This document shows, one piece after another, positions 23,794 to 33,290 of a stretch of DNA of 64,000 nt. The notes under the pieces are model-generated. The model saw only the letters and a program-made list of their open reading frames with translations, was not told the DNA's origin and did no database searches. Each line of letters starts with the position of its first letter. Position 1 is the first letter of the stretch. Source of the DNA: Crystallibacter sulfonylureivorans_A (GTDB taxonomy: Bacteria > Actinomycetota > Actinomycetes > Actinomycetales > Micrococcaceae); contig NZ_JBLKRT010000022.1 of NCBI RefSeq assembly GCF_047607445.1, positions 1-64,000 on the forward strand, read 5' to 3'. The position numbers and the translations under genes are program-made.

Positions 23794-24820
23794 GCAACAG
23801 CCCTCGCAGGTGCCCGGCGGGCAAGAAGCGGAAGCCGCCTCGCACACCTCGGCTGAGCCCGCTGCCGGACCGGCCCAGGCACCCAAACCCGACGCCGCTG
23901 CAGCCGCCGGCTCGGTTGACGCCCGCGTCCCGGCGCAGTTGACCCTGCGCGAGGTCGACGCCCTGACCCGACCGGTGACCGGTCTGCGCTCGCCGCTGAC
24001 GCCGCTGCAGTCGGCCGAACGCGCCCGCAACTTCGGATCGTTCTACTACATGGAGCACTGGCTGCGGCAGCTGCGCGGCTACGGCTGGACGGTGCTGATG
24101 ACGGCCGTCGGCACCCCGCTGGTCTACTTGTTCGCGATGGGCGTGGGCCTGGCGACGCTGGTGGACGCCAACACCGACGTGTCGCTGGACGCCGGCAACG
24201 GCCAGGCTGTGCCGTACCTGGTCTTCGTGGCCCCGGCGCTGCTGGCCACCGCCGCCATCATGGTGGCCAGCGAGGAAAACACCTACTCGGTCATGTCCGG
24301 CTTTAAATGGCGCAAGACCTACTACGGTCCGAACGCCTCCCCGCTGCAGAGCCAGCAACTGGTCAACGGGCACTCCATGGGTGTGCTGGCCCGGCTGCTG
24401 CTCACCACTGGGCTCTACTTTCTGTGCCTGGTCCTGTTCGGCGCGGTGGTTGAACCGACCGGCTGGGTGATGATCTTCACCGCTGCGCTGGCCGGGATGT
24501 CCTTCGGCCTCCCGCTGATGGCCTACTCGGCCAGGATTGAAGAGGACCGCGGCCAGTTCGCGTTGGTGCAGCGGTTTATCGTGATGCCGCTGTTCCTCTT
24601 CTCCGGCACCTTTTTCCCCTTGGACGCCATGCCGCTGCTGGTCCGCTGGATCGGCTGGGTTTCGCCGCTGTGGCATTCCACCGAGCTGGGCCGGGTGCTC
24701 AGCTACGGCTACGCGGAACCGCTCTGGCTGACAGCCCTGCACGTGGTCTATTTGGCCGTCCTCTGCGTGGTGGGGTGGATCTTCGCCCGCCGCGTCTACA
24801 TCAGGAGGCTGGGCAAATGA
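23786..24820 (+). CDS. ABC-2 type permease (NodJ-like), first copy
   Basis: The protein has 344 residues and begins at TTG inside the end of the ATPase gene. An N-terminal cytoplasmic stretch of about 60 residues, rich in A, P and E, precedes six membrane segments (from about 100). It contains the ABC-2 pattern FIVMPLFLFSGTFFPLDAMP. It probably pairs with the next permease as a heterodimeric export channel. Confidence 0.9.
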   Translation: MTEQQPSQVPGGQEAEAASHTSAEPAAGPAQAPKPDAAAAAGSVDARVPAQLTLREVDALTRPVTGLRSPLTPLQSAERARNFGSFYYMEHWLRQLRGYGWTVLMTAVGTPLVYLFAMGVGLATLVDANTDVSLDAGNGQAVPYLVFVAPALLATAAIMVASEENTYSVMSGFKWRKTYYGPNASPLQSQQLVNGHSMGVLARLLLTTGLYFLCLVLFGAVVEPTGWVMIFTAALAGMSFGLPLMAYSARIEEDRGQFALVQRFIVMPLFLFSGTFFPLDAMPLLVRWIGWVSPLWHSTELGRVLSYGYAEPLWLTALHVVYLAVLCVVGWIFARRVYIRRLGK

Positions 24821-25650
24821 GCCAGCACATTGCTTCGCAACCGCTGAGGCTGGAACCGTCCCGGCGTCCGCTCGGTTCGCTCTACGCCGGTAACGTTCGC
24901 GCGGTCTTTTCCCGCGGCGTGAAGGCCACCTGGGGCACCAACTGGGCGATCATGATCAGCGGTTTCGTGGAGCCGGTCCTCTACCTGGTGGCGATGGGTA
25001 TTGGCCTGGGCTCGCTGATCGGCACCGTCACCGGCCCCGGCGGGGCAGAAATCGGCTACGCGAACTACATCGCCCCGGCGTTGCTGGCAGTCTCCGCCAT
25101 GAACGGTGCGGTGTACGACTCCACCTGGAACGTCTTTTTCAAGCTGAATTTCGCCAAGCTCTATGAAGGCATGCTGTACACGTCCCTGGGGCCGCTGGAC
25201 GTGGCGCTCGGCGAAATTTTGCTTGCGCTGTTGCGCGGTGCCCTCTACGCCACGGGTTTCACCGCGGTGATGGGCGCGATGGGCTTGATCACGTCACCCT
25301 GGGCGCTGTTGATGATTCCCGCCGCAGTGGTGGTGGCTTTCGGCTTCGCGTCCTTCGGCATGGCGATCACCAGCTATATGAAGACCTTCCAGCAGATGGA
25401 CTGGATCAACTTCATCATGCTGCCGATGTTCCTGTTCTCCGCGACGTTCTATCCGCTCACCGTCTACCCCCAGCCGATCCAGTGGCTGATCCAGGCCCTG
25501 CCGCTCTGGCACGGAGTGGAAATGCTGCGGCAGCTGAGTGCAGGCGTCTTCACCGGCGCCATCTGGATCCACCTGCTGTACTTCCTGGTCATGATTGTGC
25601 TGGGGCTGATCCTGACCACAGGCCGGCTGCGCAAGCTCTTCCTGAACTGA
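24817..25650 (+). CDS. ABC-2 type permease (NodJ-like), second copy
   Basis: The protein has 277 residues. The ATG overlaps the previous stop as ATGA. It has six predicted membrane segments and the family stretch MLPMFLFSATFYPLTVYP, parallel to the one in the first permease. The three genes form one exporter operon. The 104 bases to the next gene hold GC-rich dyads but no certain terminator. Confidence 0.91.
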   Translation: MSQHIASQPLRLEPSRRPLGSLYAGNVRAVFSRGVKATWGTNWAIMISGFVEPVLYLVAMGIGLGSLIGTVTGPGGAEIGYANYIAPALLAVSAMNGAVYDSTWNVFFKLNFAKLYEGMLYTSLGPLDVALGEILLALLRGALYATGFTAVMGAMGLITSPWALLMIPAAVVVAFGFASFGMAITSYMKTFQQMDWINFIMLPMFLFSATFYPLTVYPQPIQWLIQALPLWHGVEMLRQLSAGVFTGAIWIHLLYFLVMIVLGLILTTGRLRKLFLN

Positions 25651-25754
25651 GGTGGAAGCGGGTGGAAGTATCCGATCGGCACGCAGCAGGGCCGTGCGTC
25701 ACGCTGTGGGCGGAGTCGGCGCACGCGGCCGCGCGGATTTGAGAGAATAACCCC

Positions 25755-26285
25755 ATGCGATCTCTTGGCCCCGAGTCTTCCTCTGTTTCGTCCGCCGCCC
25801 GGCAGATGCCGCTCAAAGCCGGCAACATCAGCCTGGCCGTCCTGGTGCTGGTCTTCCTGGTGGCTGTGGTCTTCGCCGCCAATGAAAACGACGTCATCGG
25901 CTGGATCGTCGTCGCAGTCTCCTTGGCCTGGCTGATCCTGGCCGCATTTGTCGTCTTCAGCGTCCGCGGCGCCACCCGCAAGGCCAAGGAGAAGCTGGCC
26001 AGCGTGCAGGCCGACTACGCCGGCCGCGTGAATCCTGCTCCCGGCGGGGGCACCGCCGTCATCGATGAACAGGTGTCGCGGGCCAACGCCGTGCGGGACG
26101 AAAAGCTGGACCACAGCTTCAAGATCATCCAGGTCCAGGCCAAGGTGATCCGCGACTACCGCGGCAAGGATGAAGGCATGGTGGACCGCGCACTCGAAAC
26201 GGTGGAAATCACCGCCCACAATGGCCGTGGCATGATCCACAAGGAAGAGGACGGCGGGACGGTCACCGGCACGGTTGTCAGCTGA
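25755..26285 (+). CDS. Small membrane protein of unknown function
   Basis: The protein has 176 residues. Two hydrophobic segments (about 25-42 and 48-69) form a membrane hairpin near the N-terminus. Behind it is a charged, probably cytoplasmic domain (70-176) with KAKEKLASVQADYAG, a glycine-rich turn and VRDEKLDHSFKIIQVQ. I do not recognise the family. It is encoded between the ABC-2 exporter and exonuclease III, and nothing links it firmly to either. Confidence 0.75.
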   Translation: MRSLGPESSSVSSAARQMPLKAGNISLAVLVLVFLVAVVFAANENDVIGWIVVAVSLAWLILAAFVVFSVRGATRKAKEKLASVQADYAGRVNPAPGGGTAVIDEQVSRANAVRDEKLDHSFKIIQVQAKVIRDYRGKDEGMVDRALETVEITAHNGRGMIHKEEDGGTVTGTVVS

Positions 26286-26311
26286 ACTGAAGGGTTGGGT
26301 AAGGTAGTCGG

Positions 26312-27193
26312 GTGACTTTGGCAACCGTTTCCTCCGCACCCACCACTTCCCGCGACGCAGCAGCCGGACTGATTCCGGCCGGCAAGACGCTGCGCATCGC
26401 CAGCGTCAACGTGAACGGCATCCGCGCAGCCTACAAGCGCGGCATGGCCGACTGGCTGGCCGCCCGGGACGTGGACATTCTGTGCCTGCAGGAAGTGCGC
26501 GCGCCCGACGCCGTCGTGCACGAGTTACTGGGCAACGATTGGCACATCCTGCACGCAGAAGCGGAGGCCAAGGGCCGGGCCGGCGTCGCCATCGCCTCCC
26601 GGGTAGCGCCGACGGCTACCCGGAGCCACATTGGCGACGAATATTTCCTGTCCTCCGGCCGCTGGGTGGAGGCCGACTTCGCCGTCGAGGGCATCGACGG
26701 CGACAAGACGTTGACCGTGGTCAGCGCCTACGTCCATTCGGGCGAGGTGGACACCCCCAAGCAGGTGGACAAGTACCGCTTCCTGGACACCATGTGCCAC
26801 CGGCTGCCGCACTTGAAGGCCGAGCGGGACTACGCCCTGGTGGTCGGCGACCTGAACGTGGGACACACCGAACTGGACATCAAGAACTGGAAGGGCAACG
26901 TCAAGCGGGCGGGATTCCTGCCTGAGGAGCGGGCCTACTTCGACCGGTTCTTCGGCGAGGAGATCGGCTGGCGCGACGTCCACCGCTCGCTGGCCGGCGC
27001 CGTCAGCGGACCCTACACCTGGTGGTCCTGGCGCGGCCAGGCCTTCGACAACGATTCCGGCTGGCGGATCGACTACCAGGTGGCCACCCCGTCGCTGGCC
27101 GACCTGGCAACCGCGGCCGTGGTCGACCGCGCCGCCACCTACGACGCCCGCTTCTCCGACCACGCACCGCTGGTCGTCGACTACCAGTTCTAG
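26312..27193 (+). CDS. xth: Exodeoxyribonuclease III / AP endonuclease
   Basis: The protein has 293 residues, including an N-terminal extension of about 25. Family motifs are IASVNVNGIRAA, LCLQEVRAPD (metal-binding Glu), GDLNVGHTELDIKN (Asp/Asn) and FSDHAPLVVDY (catalytic Asp-His at the end). It repairs abasic sites and 3' blocks in DNA. The GTG start lies seven bases after TAAGGT, and no Shine-Dalgarno sequence is obvious, so a leaderless transcript is likely. trpS follows 11 bases later. Confidence 0.93.
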   Translation: MTLATVSSAPTTSRDAAAGLIPAGKTLRIASVNVNGIRAAYKRGMADWLAARDVDILCLQEVRAPDAVVHELLGNDWHILHAEAEAKGRAGVAIASRVAPTATRSHIGDEYFLSSGRWVEADFAVEGIDGDKTLTVVSAYVHSGEVDTPKQVDKYRFLDTMCHRLPHLKAERDYALVVGDLNVGHTELDIKNWKGNVKRAGFLPEERAYFDRFFGEEIGWRDVHRSLAGAVSGPYTWWSWRGQAFDNDSGWRIDYQVATPSLADLATAAVVDRAATYDARFSDHAPLVVDYQF

Positions 27194-27204
27194 AAAGCAT
27201 CCCG

Positions 27205-28287
27205 ATGAGCACAGGAACCACAGAACCGACCCACACCGCCCGCGCGGACAACGGCCAGACCCTGCCGCCGCAGGCCGCGCGCCCCAGGCTGCTCTCCGGT
27301 ATGCAGCCCTCGGCCGACTCGCTGCATCTGGGCAACTACCTGGGCGCCCTGGTCAACTGGGTCAAGCTGCAGGACGAGTATGAAACGTTCTTCTTCATCC
27401 CGGACCTCCACGCCATCACCGTGGACTACGATCCGAAGGACTTGGCCCAGCGCACCCGGGTCACCTGCGCCCAGTACATTGCCGGCGGCATCGACATCGA
27501 GCGCACGGCGCTGTTCGTCCAGTCGCATGTTCCCGAACACGCCGAGCTGGCCTGGGTGCTCAACTGCGTGACCGGTTTCGGCGAGGCGTCCCGGATGACC
27601 CAGTTCAAGGACAAGACCCAGAAGAGCGGTACCGACGCAGCCACCGTGGGCCTGTTCGCCTACCCGGTGCTGATGGCGGCGGACATCCTGCTCTACCGCC
27701 CCTACGGCGTGCCGGTGGGGGAGGACCAGCGCCAGCACCTGGAGCTGGCACGCAACCTGGCCCAGCGGTTCAATCACCGGTTCGGCGAGACGTTCGTGGT
27801 GCCGGAAGCGGTCATCCCCAAGGAGGGAGCGAAGATCTACGATCTGCAGCATCCCACGGCAAAGATGTCCAAGTCGGCGGAATCGCCGGCTGGCTTGATC
27901 AACATTTTGGACAGCCCCAAGCAGGCTGCCAAGAAGATCAAGTCCGCCGTCACCGACGACGGCACCGAGATCCGCTTTGACCGTGAGGCCAAGCCGGGGA
28001 TCTCCAACCTCCTCACCATCTACTCCACCCTCACCGGTAAGAGCATCGCCCAGCTGGAGGAGGAGTACCAGGGCAAGATGTACGGGCACCTGAAAGTGCA
28101 TCTGGCCGACGTCGTCGTCGAGACCCTTGCACCGGTGCAGGCCCGGGCCCAGGAGCTGCTGGACGACCCGGCCGAACTTGACCGGCTGCTGGCCCGCGGG
28201 GCCCAGAAAGCCCGTTCAATTGCATCGGCTACACTCGCTGATGTGTACAGCAAAGTCGGTTTCCTGCCCGCCGGAGGCGGACGCTAG
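27205..28287 (+). CDS. trpS: Tryptophanyl-tRNA synthetase
   Basis: The protein has 360 residues of class I synthetase fold. HLGN at 41-44 is the HIGH-type motif and KMSKS is at 220-224. The substrate-site region GEDQRQHLELARNLA is present. The N-terminal 25 residues look like a variable extension. It charges tRNA-Trp. The gene sits between xth and a 2'-5' RNA ligase-like gene, with a 2-bp gap to the latter. Confidence 0.96.
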   Translation: MSTGTTEPTHTARADNGQTLPPQAARPRLLSGMQPSADSLHLGNYLGALVNWVKLQDEYETFFFIPDLHAITVDYDPKDLAQRTRVTCAQYIAGGIDIERTALFVQSHVPEHAELAWVLNCVTGFGEASRMTQFKDKTQKSGTDAATVGLFAYPVLMAADILLYRPYGVPVGEDQRQHLELARNLAQRFNHRFGETFVVPEAVIPKEGAKIYDLQHPTAKMSKSAESPAGLINILDSPKQAAKKIKSAVTDDGTEIRFDREAKPGISNLLTIYSTLTGKSIAQLEEEYQGKMYGHLKVHLADVVVETLAPVQARAQELLDDPAELDRLLARGAQKARSIASATLADVYSKVGFLPAGGGR

Positions 28288-28289
28288 CC

Positions 28290-28889
28290 ATGAGCCAGCA
28301 GGACCAGGACAGCATCGCCCGTGTGGAGCACGACGGCGGTGCTGACCCGGGTGCCCGGCCTGCGGTCGGGAGCATCGGAGTGGTGATCGGGATCCCCGAG
28401 CCGATGGCCAGCGAGCTGCGCGGCTGGCGGGCGTCCTTCGGGGACCCGCTGGCCGCGGTGATCCCGCCGCACATCACGCTGATCACCACCACCCCGGTGC
28501 ACGACTGGGATGAGGCGACCGACCACGTGCGCTCGGTCGCCCGCCAGCAGGCCCCCTTCACGTTGGCCATGTGCGGAACCGGTAGTTTCCGTCCGGTCTC
28601 GCCCGTGGTCTATCTGGGCATCCGGGACGGTTTCGACGATTGCGTCGGACTGCACCGTAAGCTGCAGTCCGGGCCGCTGGAACGCGAACTCGAGTTCGAC
28701 TTCCACCCGCATGTCACCGTGGCCCACGATGTCAGCGACGCCAGCATGGATTCGGCCGAGAGTAAGCTCGCCGGTTATGACGCAGCCTTCCTCGTCAGTA
28801 GCATGGGCCTCTACGAGCACGATGCGACGGGTGTGTGGAAACTACGGGAAGAGTTGACCTTTGGCGCCGAATCCGCAGGAGAAGGCTGA
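28290..28889 (+). CDS. 2'-5' RNA ligase family protein (2H phosphoesterase fold)
   Basis: The protein has 199 residues. It carries two H-x-T motifs, PPHITL (about 60-65) and HPHVTV (about 141-146), that define the 2H phosphoesterase superfamily. Family members ligate or cleave 2'-5' RNA linkages or hydrolyse cyclic phosphates; the physiological substrate here is unknown. It overlaps the following YihY-type gene by 29 bases, so the two are translated from one message. Confidence 0.88.
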   Translation: MSQQDQDSIARVEHDGGADPGARPAVGSIGVVIGIPEPMASELRGWRASFGDPLAAVIPPHITLITTTPVHDWDEATDHVRSVARQQAPFTLAMCGTGSFRPVSPVVYLGIRDGFDDCVGLHRKLQSGPLERELEFDFHPHVTVAHDVSDASMDSAESKLAGYDAAFLVSSMGLYEHDATGVWKLREELTFGAESAGEG

Positions 28890-29988
28890 CGGAAGGCCGG
28901 ACCCGCTGCAACGGCAGCAAATGGTCCTCGCTGCCTTAAGACTGCGGCGGGAAGCCGGCCGGGCCAAGCGCGAAGGCGGCAGATGGACGGGGATGCTGGC
29001 CAGCGCCCAGTACCGGCTGGCGCAGCTCAATTCCTGGCGACTGATGCGGGTCTTTAATCTCTATGCCCTGCGGCACGGGCCGTTGCTGGCCGCCGGCTGC
29101 GCCTACAACCTGTTCTTCTCGGTGGCAGCGATGCTGGTCGCCGGTTTCTCTATTCTCGGCCTGGTGGTCTCCGGCAACCGTGAACTGCAGCTGGCCATCA
29201 TCCGGGTGCTGGACGAGACCACCCCAGGTCTGATCAACACCACCGGTGAATCCGGGGAAGGCCTGGTCACACCAGAGCAGCTGTTCTCGCTGGGCGGCGG
29301 ATTCGGCGTCAGCCTGGTCATTTCCACGGCGCTGATGATCTGGACGTCACTGGGGTGGATCGCCGGGCTGCGCACCGGAATGCGCGGCATCTTCGACCTG
29401 CCGCCGCTGAAGACCAACATCGTTCTGGTCAAGCTCAAGGACACGGGAACGCTGCTGATCCTGGCCGTGGCCTTGATCGTGACCACGGCCCTCGCCGTCT
29501 TTGCTAATACCGCGCTGGGCCTGATCGTGGAATGGCTGCACTTCGAAGGCGCCGCTGCCGAACCGTTGGCGCGGATCGGCAGCATCGTGATCATGCTGCT
29601 GCTGGACATGGCGGTGGCAGTGGTGCTGTTCCGGGTGGCATCAGGAATCCGGATGCCTCGTCCCATCATGCTGCAGTGCGCCTTGATCGCCGGCGCCGGC
29701 AGCACCGTACTCCGGTACTTCTCATCGATCCTCCTGGGCAGTGTTGGCAACAACCCGCTGCTGGCCTCTTCCGCCGTCATCCTGGGCCTCTTCGTGTGGT
29801 TCTACCTGCTCAGCCAGCTGTACATGGTCGCCACTGCCTGGGGAGCCATCGGCAAGGCCGACGCGGTGGCCAGGCATGCGCTGGCGGGCGGCCGGGGCAG
29901 CCGCTCGCTGCGGCGGCGGGCATGGGGCCTGCGCCGCCGGAAGCCCGGGAAAGGAACCCGCCGGGACGGGGGAGCGGCGGTCGTCTGA
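28861..29988 (+). CDS. YihY/BrkB-family integral membrane protein
   Basis: The protein has 375 residues and starts at TTG within the previous gene. After a charged N-terminal region (1-60) there are about six membrane segments typical of the family (AAGCAYNLFFSVAAML, LGWIAGLRTGMRGIF, LLASSAVILGLFVWFYLLSQLYMVATAWGA). The C-terminal 45 residues are strongly basic (arginine-rich). The family was once called ribonuclease BN by mistake; its function is unclear. Confidence 0.88.
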   Translation: MAPNPQEKADGRPDPLQRQQMVLAALRLRREAGRAKREGGRWTGMLASAQYRLAQLNSWRLMRVFNLYALRHGPLLAAGCAYNLFFSVAAMLVAGFSILGLVVSGNRELQLAIIRVLDETTPGLINTTGESGEGLVTPEQLFSLGGGFGVSLVISTALMIWTSLGWIAGLRTGMRGIFDLPPLKTNIVLVKLKDTGTLLILAVALIVTTALAVFANTALGLIVEWLHFEGAAAEPLARIGSIVIMLLLDMAVAVVLFRVASGIRMPRPIMLQCALIAGAGSTVLRYFSSILLGSVGNNPLLASSAVILGLFVWFYLLSQLYMVATAWGAIGKADAVARHALAGGRGSRSLRRRAWGLRRRKPGKGTRRDGGAAVV

Positions 29989-30009
29989 CATCGATCCCTA
30001 CCAAGGCTT

Positions 30010-30121
30010 ACGTCCCCACACGAGCCTAAAACCCCACGAGAACCTTAGGTCCCCACACGAACCTCGGGTCCCCACGCGAACCTTGGGCCCCCCGCGAACC
30101 TTGGGTCACCACGCGGGGCTA
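30010..30121 (+). repeat. About six degenerate 19-bp tandem repeats after the YihY-type gene
   Basis: Units of the form GTCCCCACRCGAACCTTGG follow each other from about 30010 to 30121, with the central two nearly identical. They fill most of the space between the convergent YihY-type and sdhB genes. No clear terminator hairpin is seen here. The repeat could serve that role poorly at best. Confidence 0.75.
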
Positions 30122-30154
30122 GTCCCGGGATGACCCCTAGGACTGCTGGAACAA

Positions 30155-30943
30155 CTAGACGGAGCGGTTCAGGACGGCCTGCTTGACCTCGGCAATGGCC
30201 TTGGTCACCTGGATGCCGCGGGGGCACGCCTCGGTGCAGTTGAAGGTGGTGCGGCAGCGCCACACTCCTTCCTTGTCGTTGAGGATCTCCAGACGCATGT
30301 CACCGGCATCATCGCGCGAGTCGAAAATGAAACGGTGCGCGTTCACGATCGCGGCCGGACCGAAGTACTGGCCGTCGGTCCAGAACACCGGGCACGAGGA
30401 CGTGCAGGCTGCGCAGAGGATGCACTTGGTGGTGTCGTCGAACCGCTCGCGGTCCTCCGCGGACTGCAGCCGCTCGCGAGTGGGCTCGTGGCCATTGTTG
30501 ATCAGGAAGGGCATGATCTCGCGGTAGGACTGGAAGAACGGTTCCATGTCCACGATCAGGTCCTTCTCCACCGGCAGGCCCTTGATCGGCTCCACCGTGA
30601 TCGGCTTGGAGGTGTCAAGGTCCTTCAGCAGGGTCTTGCAGGCCAGACGGTTGCGGCCGTTGATGCGCATCGCATCGGAACCACAGACGCCATGGGCGCA
30701 GGAGCGGCGGAAGGAGACCGAGCCGTCATGCTCCCACTTGACCTTGTGCAGCGCGTCCAGCACGCGGTCCGTACCGTACATGGTGACCTTGAACTCGTCC
30801 CAGCGGGCTTCAGCGGAAACCTCGGGATCGTAGCGGCGAACCTTCAGGGTGACGTCGAAGCTGGGGATTTCGCCGCCGCCGCCGACCCCGGGAGCCAGCT
30901 CGACCTTAGACGGTCCTTCGGGAATTTCGGTCGGGGTGCTCAT
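30155..30943 (-). CDS. sdhB: Succinate dehydrogenase iron-sulfur subunit
   Basis: The protein has 262 residues from the ATG at 30943; the longer frame overlaps sdhA. It carries the [2Fe-2S] motif SCAHGVCGSDAM and ferredoxin-type clusters in CILCAACTSSCPV and CTEACPRGIQVTKAI. It transfers electrons from SdhA flavin to menaquinone. Its start codon shares a base with the sdhA stop (TGATG). Confidence 0.96.
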   Translation of the reverse strand: MSTPTEIPEGPSKVELAPGVGGGGEIPSFDVTLKVRRYDPEVSAEARWDEFKVTMYGTDRVLDALHKVKWEHDGSVSFRRSCAHGVCGSDAMRINGRNRLACKTLLKDLDTSKPITVEPIKGLPVEKDLIVDMEPFFQSYREIMPFLINNGHEPTRERLQSAEDRERFDDTTKCILCAACTSSCPVFWTDGQYFGPAAIVNAHRFIFDSRDDAGDMRLEILNDKEGVWRCRTTFNCTEACPRGIQVTKAIAEVKQAVLNRSV

Positions 30944-32730
30944 CAGTACTTCCTCACCATCGGTTCGTAGCGCGTGAATACCACCGGTTTGGTATCCATG
31001 CGGATGCCGGCCGTCACGTCGGTGACGGCATCGGGATCCAGGTAGCACATGGAGTGCTTCATGAAGTTTTCGTCGTCGCGGTCCGGGAAGTCCTCGCGGA
31101 AGTGTCCGCCGCGGGATTCCGTGCGGTGCAGCGCGGCCACGGTCATCACCTGGGCCATGTCCAGCAGGAAGCCGAGTTCCACGGCCTCGAGCAGGTCCAG
31201 GTTGAACCGCTTGCCCTTGTCCTGGACGCTGATGTTCTTGTAGCGCTCGCGCAGCGACGCGATCACGTTCAGTGCTTCGGTCAGGGACCGCTCATCGCGG
31301 AACACCTGAACGTTGGCGTCCATGATGTCCTGCAGTTCCTTGCGGATCTGGGCGACGCGCTCGGTACCGGCGGCACCGCGGACGGTCTCGAGCAGGTCCA
31401 TCGTGTACTGCTCCGGGTTCTCCGGCAGTTCGACAAAGTCCGCGGTCTTGGCGTACTCGGCAGCGTTGATTCCGGAGCGCTTGCCGAACACGTTGATGTC
31501 CAGCAGGGAGTTGGTGCCCAGGCGGTTAGAGCCGTGCACGGAAACGCAGGCAACCTCGCCGGCGGCGTACAGTCCGGGAACAACGGTGTCGTTGTCCTGC
31601 AGGACTTCGCCCTTGATGTTGGTCGGAATGCCGCCCATGGCGTAGTGCGCCGTGGGGAATACCGGCACCGGTTCGGTGTACGGCTCGACGCCCAGGTAGG
31701 TGCGGGCGAACTCGGTGATGTCCGGCAGCTTGGCGTCGATGTGTGCCGGCTCCAGGTGGGTCAGGTCCAGCAGCACGTAGTCCTTGTTCGGGCCGCAGCC
31801 GCGCCCTTCGCGGACCTCAAGGGCCATCGAGCGGGCCACAATGTCGCGCGGCGCCAGGTCCTTAATGGTGGGGGCGTAGCGCTCCATGAAACGCTCACCG
31901 TCGGCGTTGCGGAGGATTCCGCCTTCGCCGCGGGCGGCCTCGGAGAGCAGGATGCCCAGGCCGGCCAGGCCGGTCGGGTGGAACTGGACGAACTCCATGT
32001 CCTCCAGCGGCAGGCCACGGCGGAAGGCGATGCCCATGCCGTCACCGGTGAGGGTGTGGGCGTTGGACGTGGTCTTGAAGACTTTGCCCACGCCGCCGGA
32101 GGCGAAGACCACGGACTTGGCCTGGAAGACGTGGAGCTCACCGGAGGCGAGGTCATAGCTGACGACGCCGGCGACGCGCTTCTGCTTGTACGGCGTGCCG
32201 TCTTCGCGGACGGCGTCTTCCTCCACCATCAGCAGGTCCAGCACGTAGTACTCGTTGTAGAACTCCACGTTGTGCTTGACGCAGTTTTGGTACAGGGTCT
32301 GCAGGATCATGTGGCCGGTACGGTCCGCGGCGTAGCAGGCGCGGCGCACGGGGGCTTTGCCATGGTCGCGGGTGTGCCCGCCGAAACGGCGCTGGTCGAT
32401 CTTGCCTTCGGGTGTCCGGTTGAACGGCAGGCCCATCTTTTCCAGGTCCAGCACGGCGTCGATGGCTTCCTTGGCCATCACTTCGGCGGCGTCCTGGTCT
32501 ACCAGGTAGTCCCCGCCCTTGATGGTGTCAAAGGTATGCCACTCCCAGTTGTCCTCTTCCACGTTGGCCAGCGCGGCACACATGCCGCCCTGGGCAGCGC
32601 CGGTGTGGGAACGAGTGGGGTACAGCTTGGTCAGTACTGCCGTGTGCGCGCGCTGGCCGGATTCGATGGCCGCGCGCATTCCGGCGCCACCTGCACCGAC
32701 AATGACGACGTCGTACTTATGGACCTGCAT
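30943..32730 (-). CDS. sdhA: Succinate dehydrogenase flavoprotein subunit
   Basis: The protein has 595 residues, normal for SdhA. It has the FAD-binding VVIGAGGAGMRAA-type start (VIVGAGGAGMRAA), the flavin-attachment region SHTGAAQGG, HPTGL, and the active-site Arg/His region near GSNRLGTNSLLD. It oxidises succinate to fumarate in the TCA cycle. It is the third gene of sdhCDAB. Confidence 0.96.
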   Translation of the reverse strand: MQVHKYDVVIVGAGGAGMRAAIESGQRAHTAVLTKLYPTRSHTGAAQGGMCAALANVEEDNWEWHTFDTIKGGDYLVDQDAAEVMAKEAIDAVLDLEKMGLPFNRTPEGKIDQRRFGGHTRDHGKAPVRRACYAADRTGHMILQTLYQNCVKHNVEFYNEYYVLDLLMVEEDAVREDGTPYKQKRVAGVVSYDLASGELHVFQAKSVVFASGGVGKVFKTTSNAHTLTGDGMGIAFRRGLPLEDMEFVQFHPTGLAGLGILLSEAARGEGGILRNADGERFMERYAPTIKDLAPRDIVARSMALEVREGRGCGPNKDYVLLDLTHLEPAHIDAKLPDITEFARTYLGVEPYTEPVPVFPTAHYAMGGIPTNIKGEVLQDNDTVVPGLYAAGEVACVSVHGSNRLGTNSLLDINVFGKRSGINAAEYAKTADFVELPENPEQYTMDLLETVRGAAGTERVAQIRKELQDIMDANVQVFRDERSLTEALNVIASLRERYKNISVQDKGKRFNLDLLEAVELGFLLDMAQVMTVAALHRTESRGGHFREDFPDRDDENFMKHSMCYLDPDAVTDVTAGIRMDTKPVVFTRYEPMVRKY

Positions 32731-32816
32731 ACTGGATGCTCTTTCTGTTGAACTGAAGTTTGTCGCCGCTTCAAACCCGCGGCGAGGCAGCGGGACCGCG
32801 TTCTCCGCGGACCCGG

Positions 32817-33287
32817 TTACGGTGCCGGGCAGAAGGACGGCAGCAGCTCAGCGCTGGCGTTGGCCGGGCACGGATCGAAGGTGAAGATCACCAGAGTGCC
32901 GAGCACGATGATGACGGCAGAGGCCACGTACAGGACCATCTTGAACCAGAAACGGGTGCTGTCCTTCTCCGCGTAGTCCTCAATGATGGTGCGGACACCA
33001 TTGGTGCCGTGCAGCATGGCCAGCCAGAGCATGGCCAGGTCCCACACCTGCCAGAACGGGTCCGCCCACTTGCCGGCCACGAAGCCGAAGTTGATCGCAT
33101 GGACGCCATCGCCCAGCATCAGGTTGACGAACAAGTGGCCGAAAACGAGCACGACCAAGATGAGGCCGGAGAGCCGCATGAACAGCCAGGCGTACATCTC
33201 AAAGTTGCCCTTGCGCCCCTTATTGCGCATGTACTCGGGAGCAATGCGTGCGCTGCGGGGAGCCTGGATTTCAGAGTTGACCGACAT
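32817..33287 (-). CDS. sdhD: Succinate dehydrogenase membrane anchor subunit
   Basis: The protein has 156 residues with three membrane helices. Histidines in LVFGHLFVNLML and MLHGTNGVRTI are candidate haem or quinone-site residues. The gene begins 3 bases after the sdhC stop. It anchors SdhAB and forms the quinone site with SdhC. Confidence 0.9.
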   Translation of the reverse strand: MSVNSEIQAPRSARIAPEYMRNKGRKGNFEMYAWLFMRLSGLILVVLVFGHLFVNLMLGDGVHAINFGFVAGKWADPFWQVWDLAMLWLAMLHGTNGVRTIIEDYAEKDSTRFWFKMVLYVASAVIIVLGTLVIFTFDPCPANASAELLPSFCPAP

Positions 33288-33290
33288 GAG

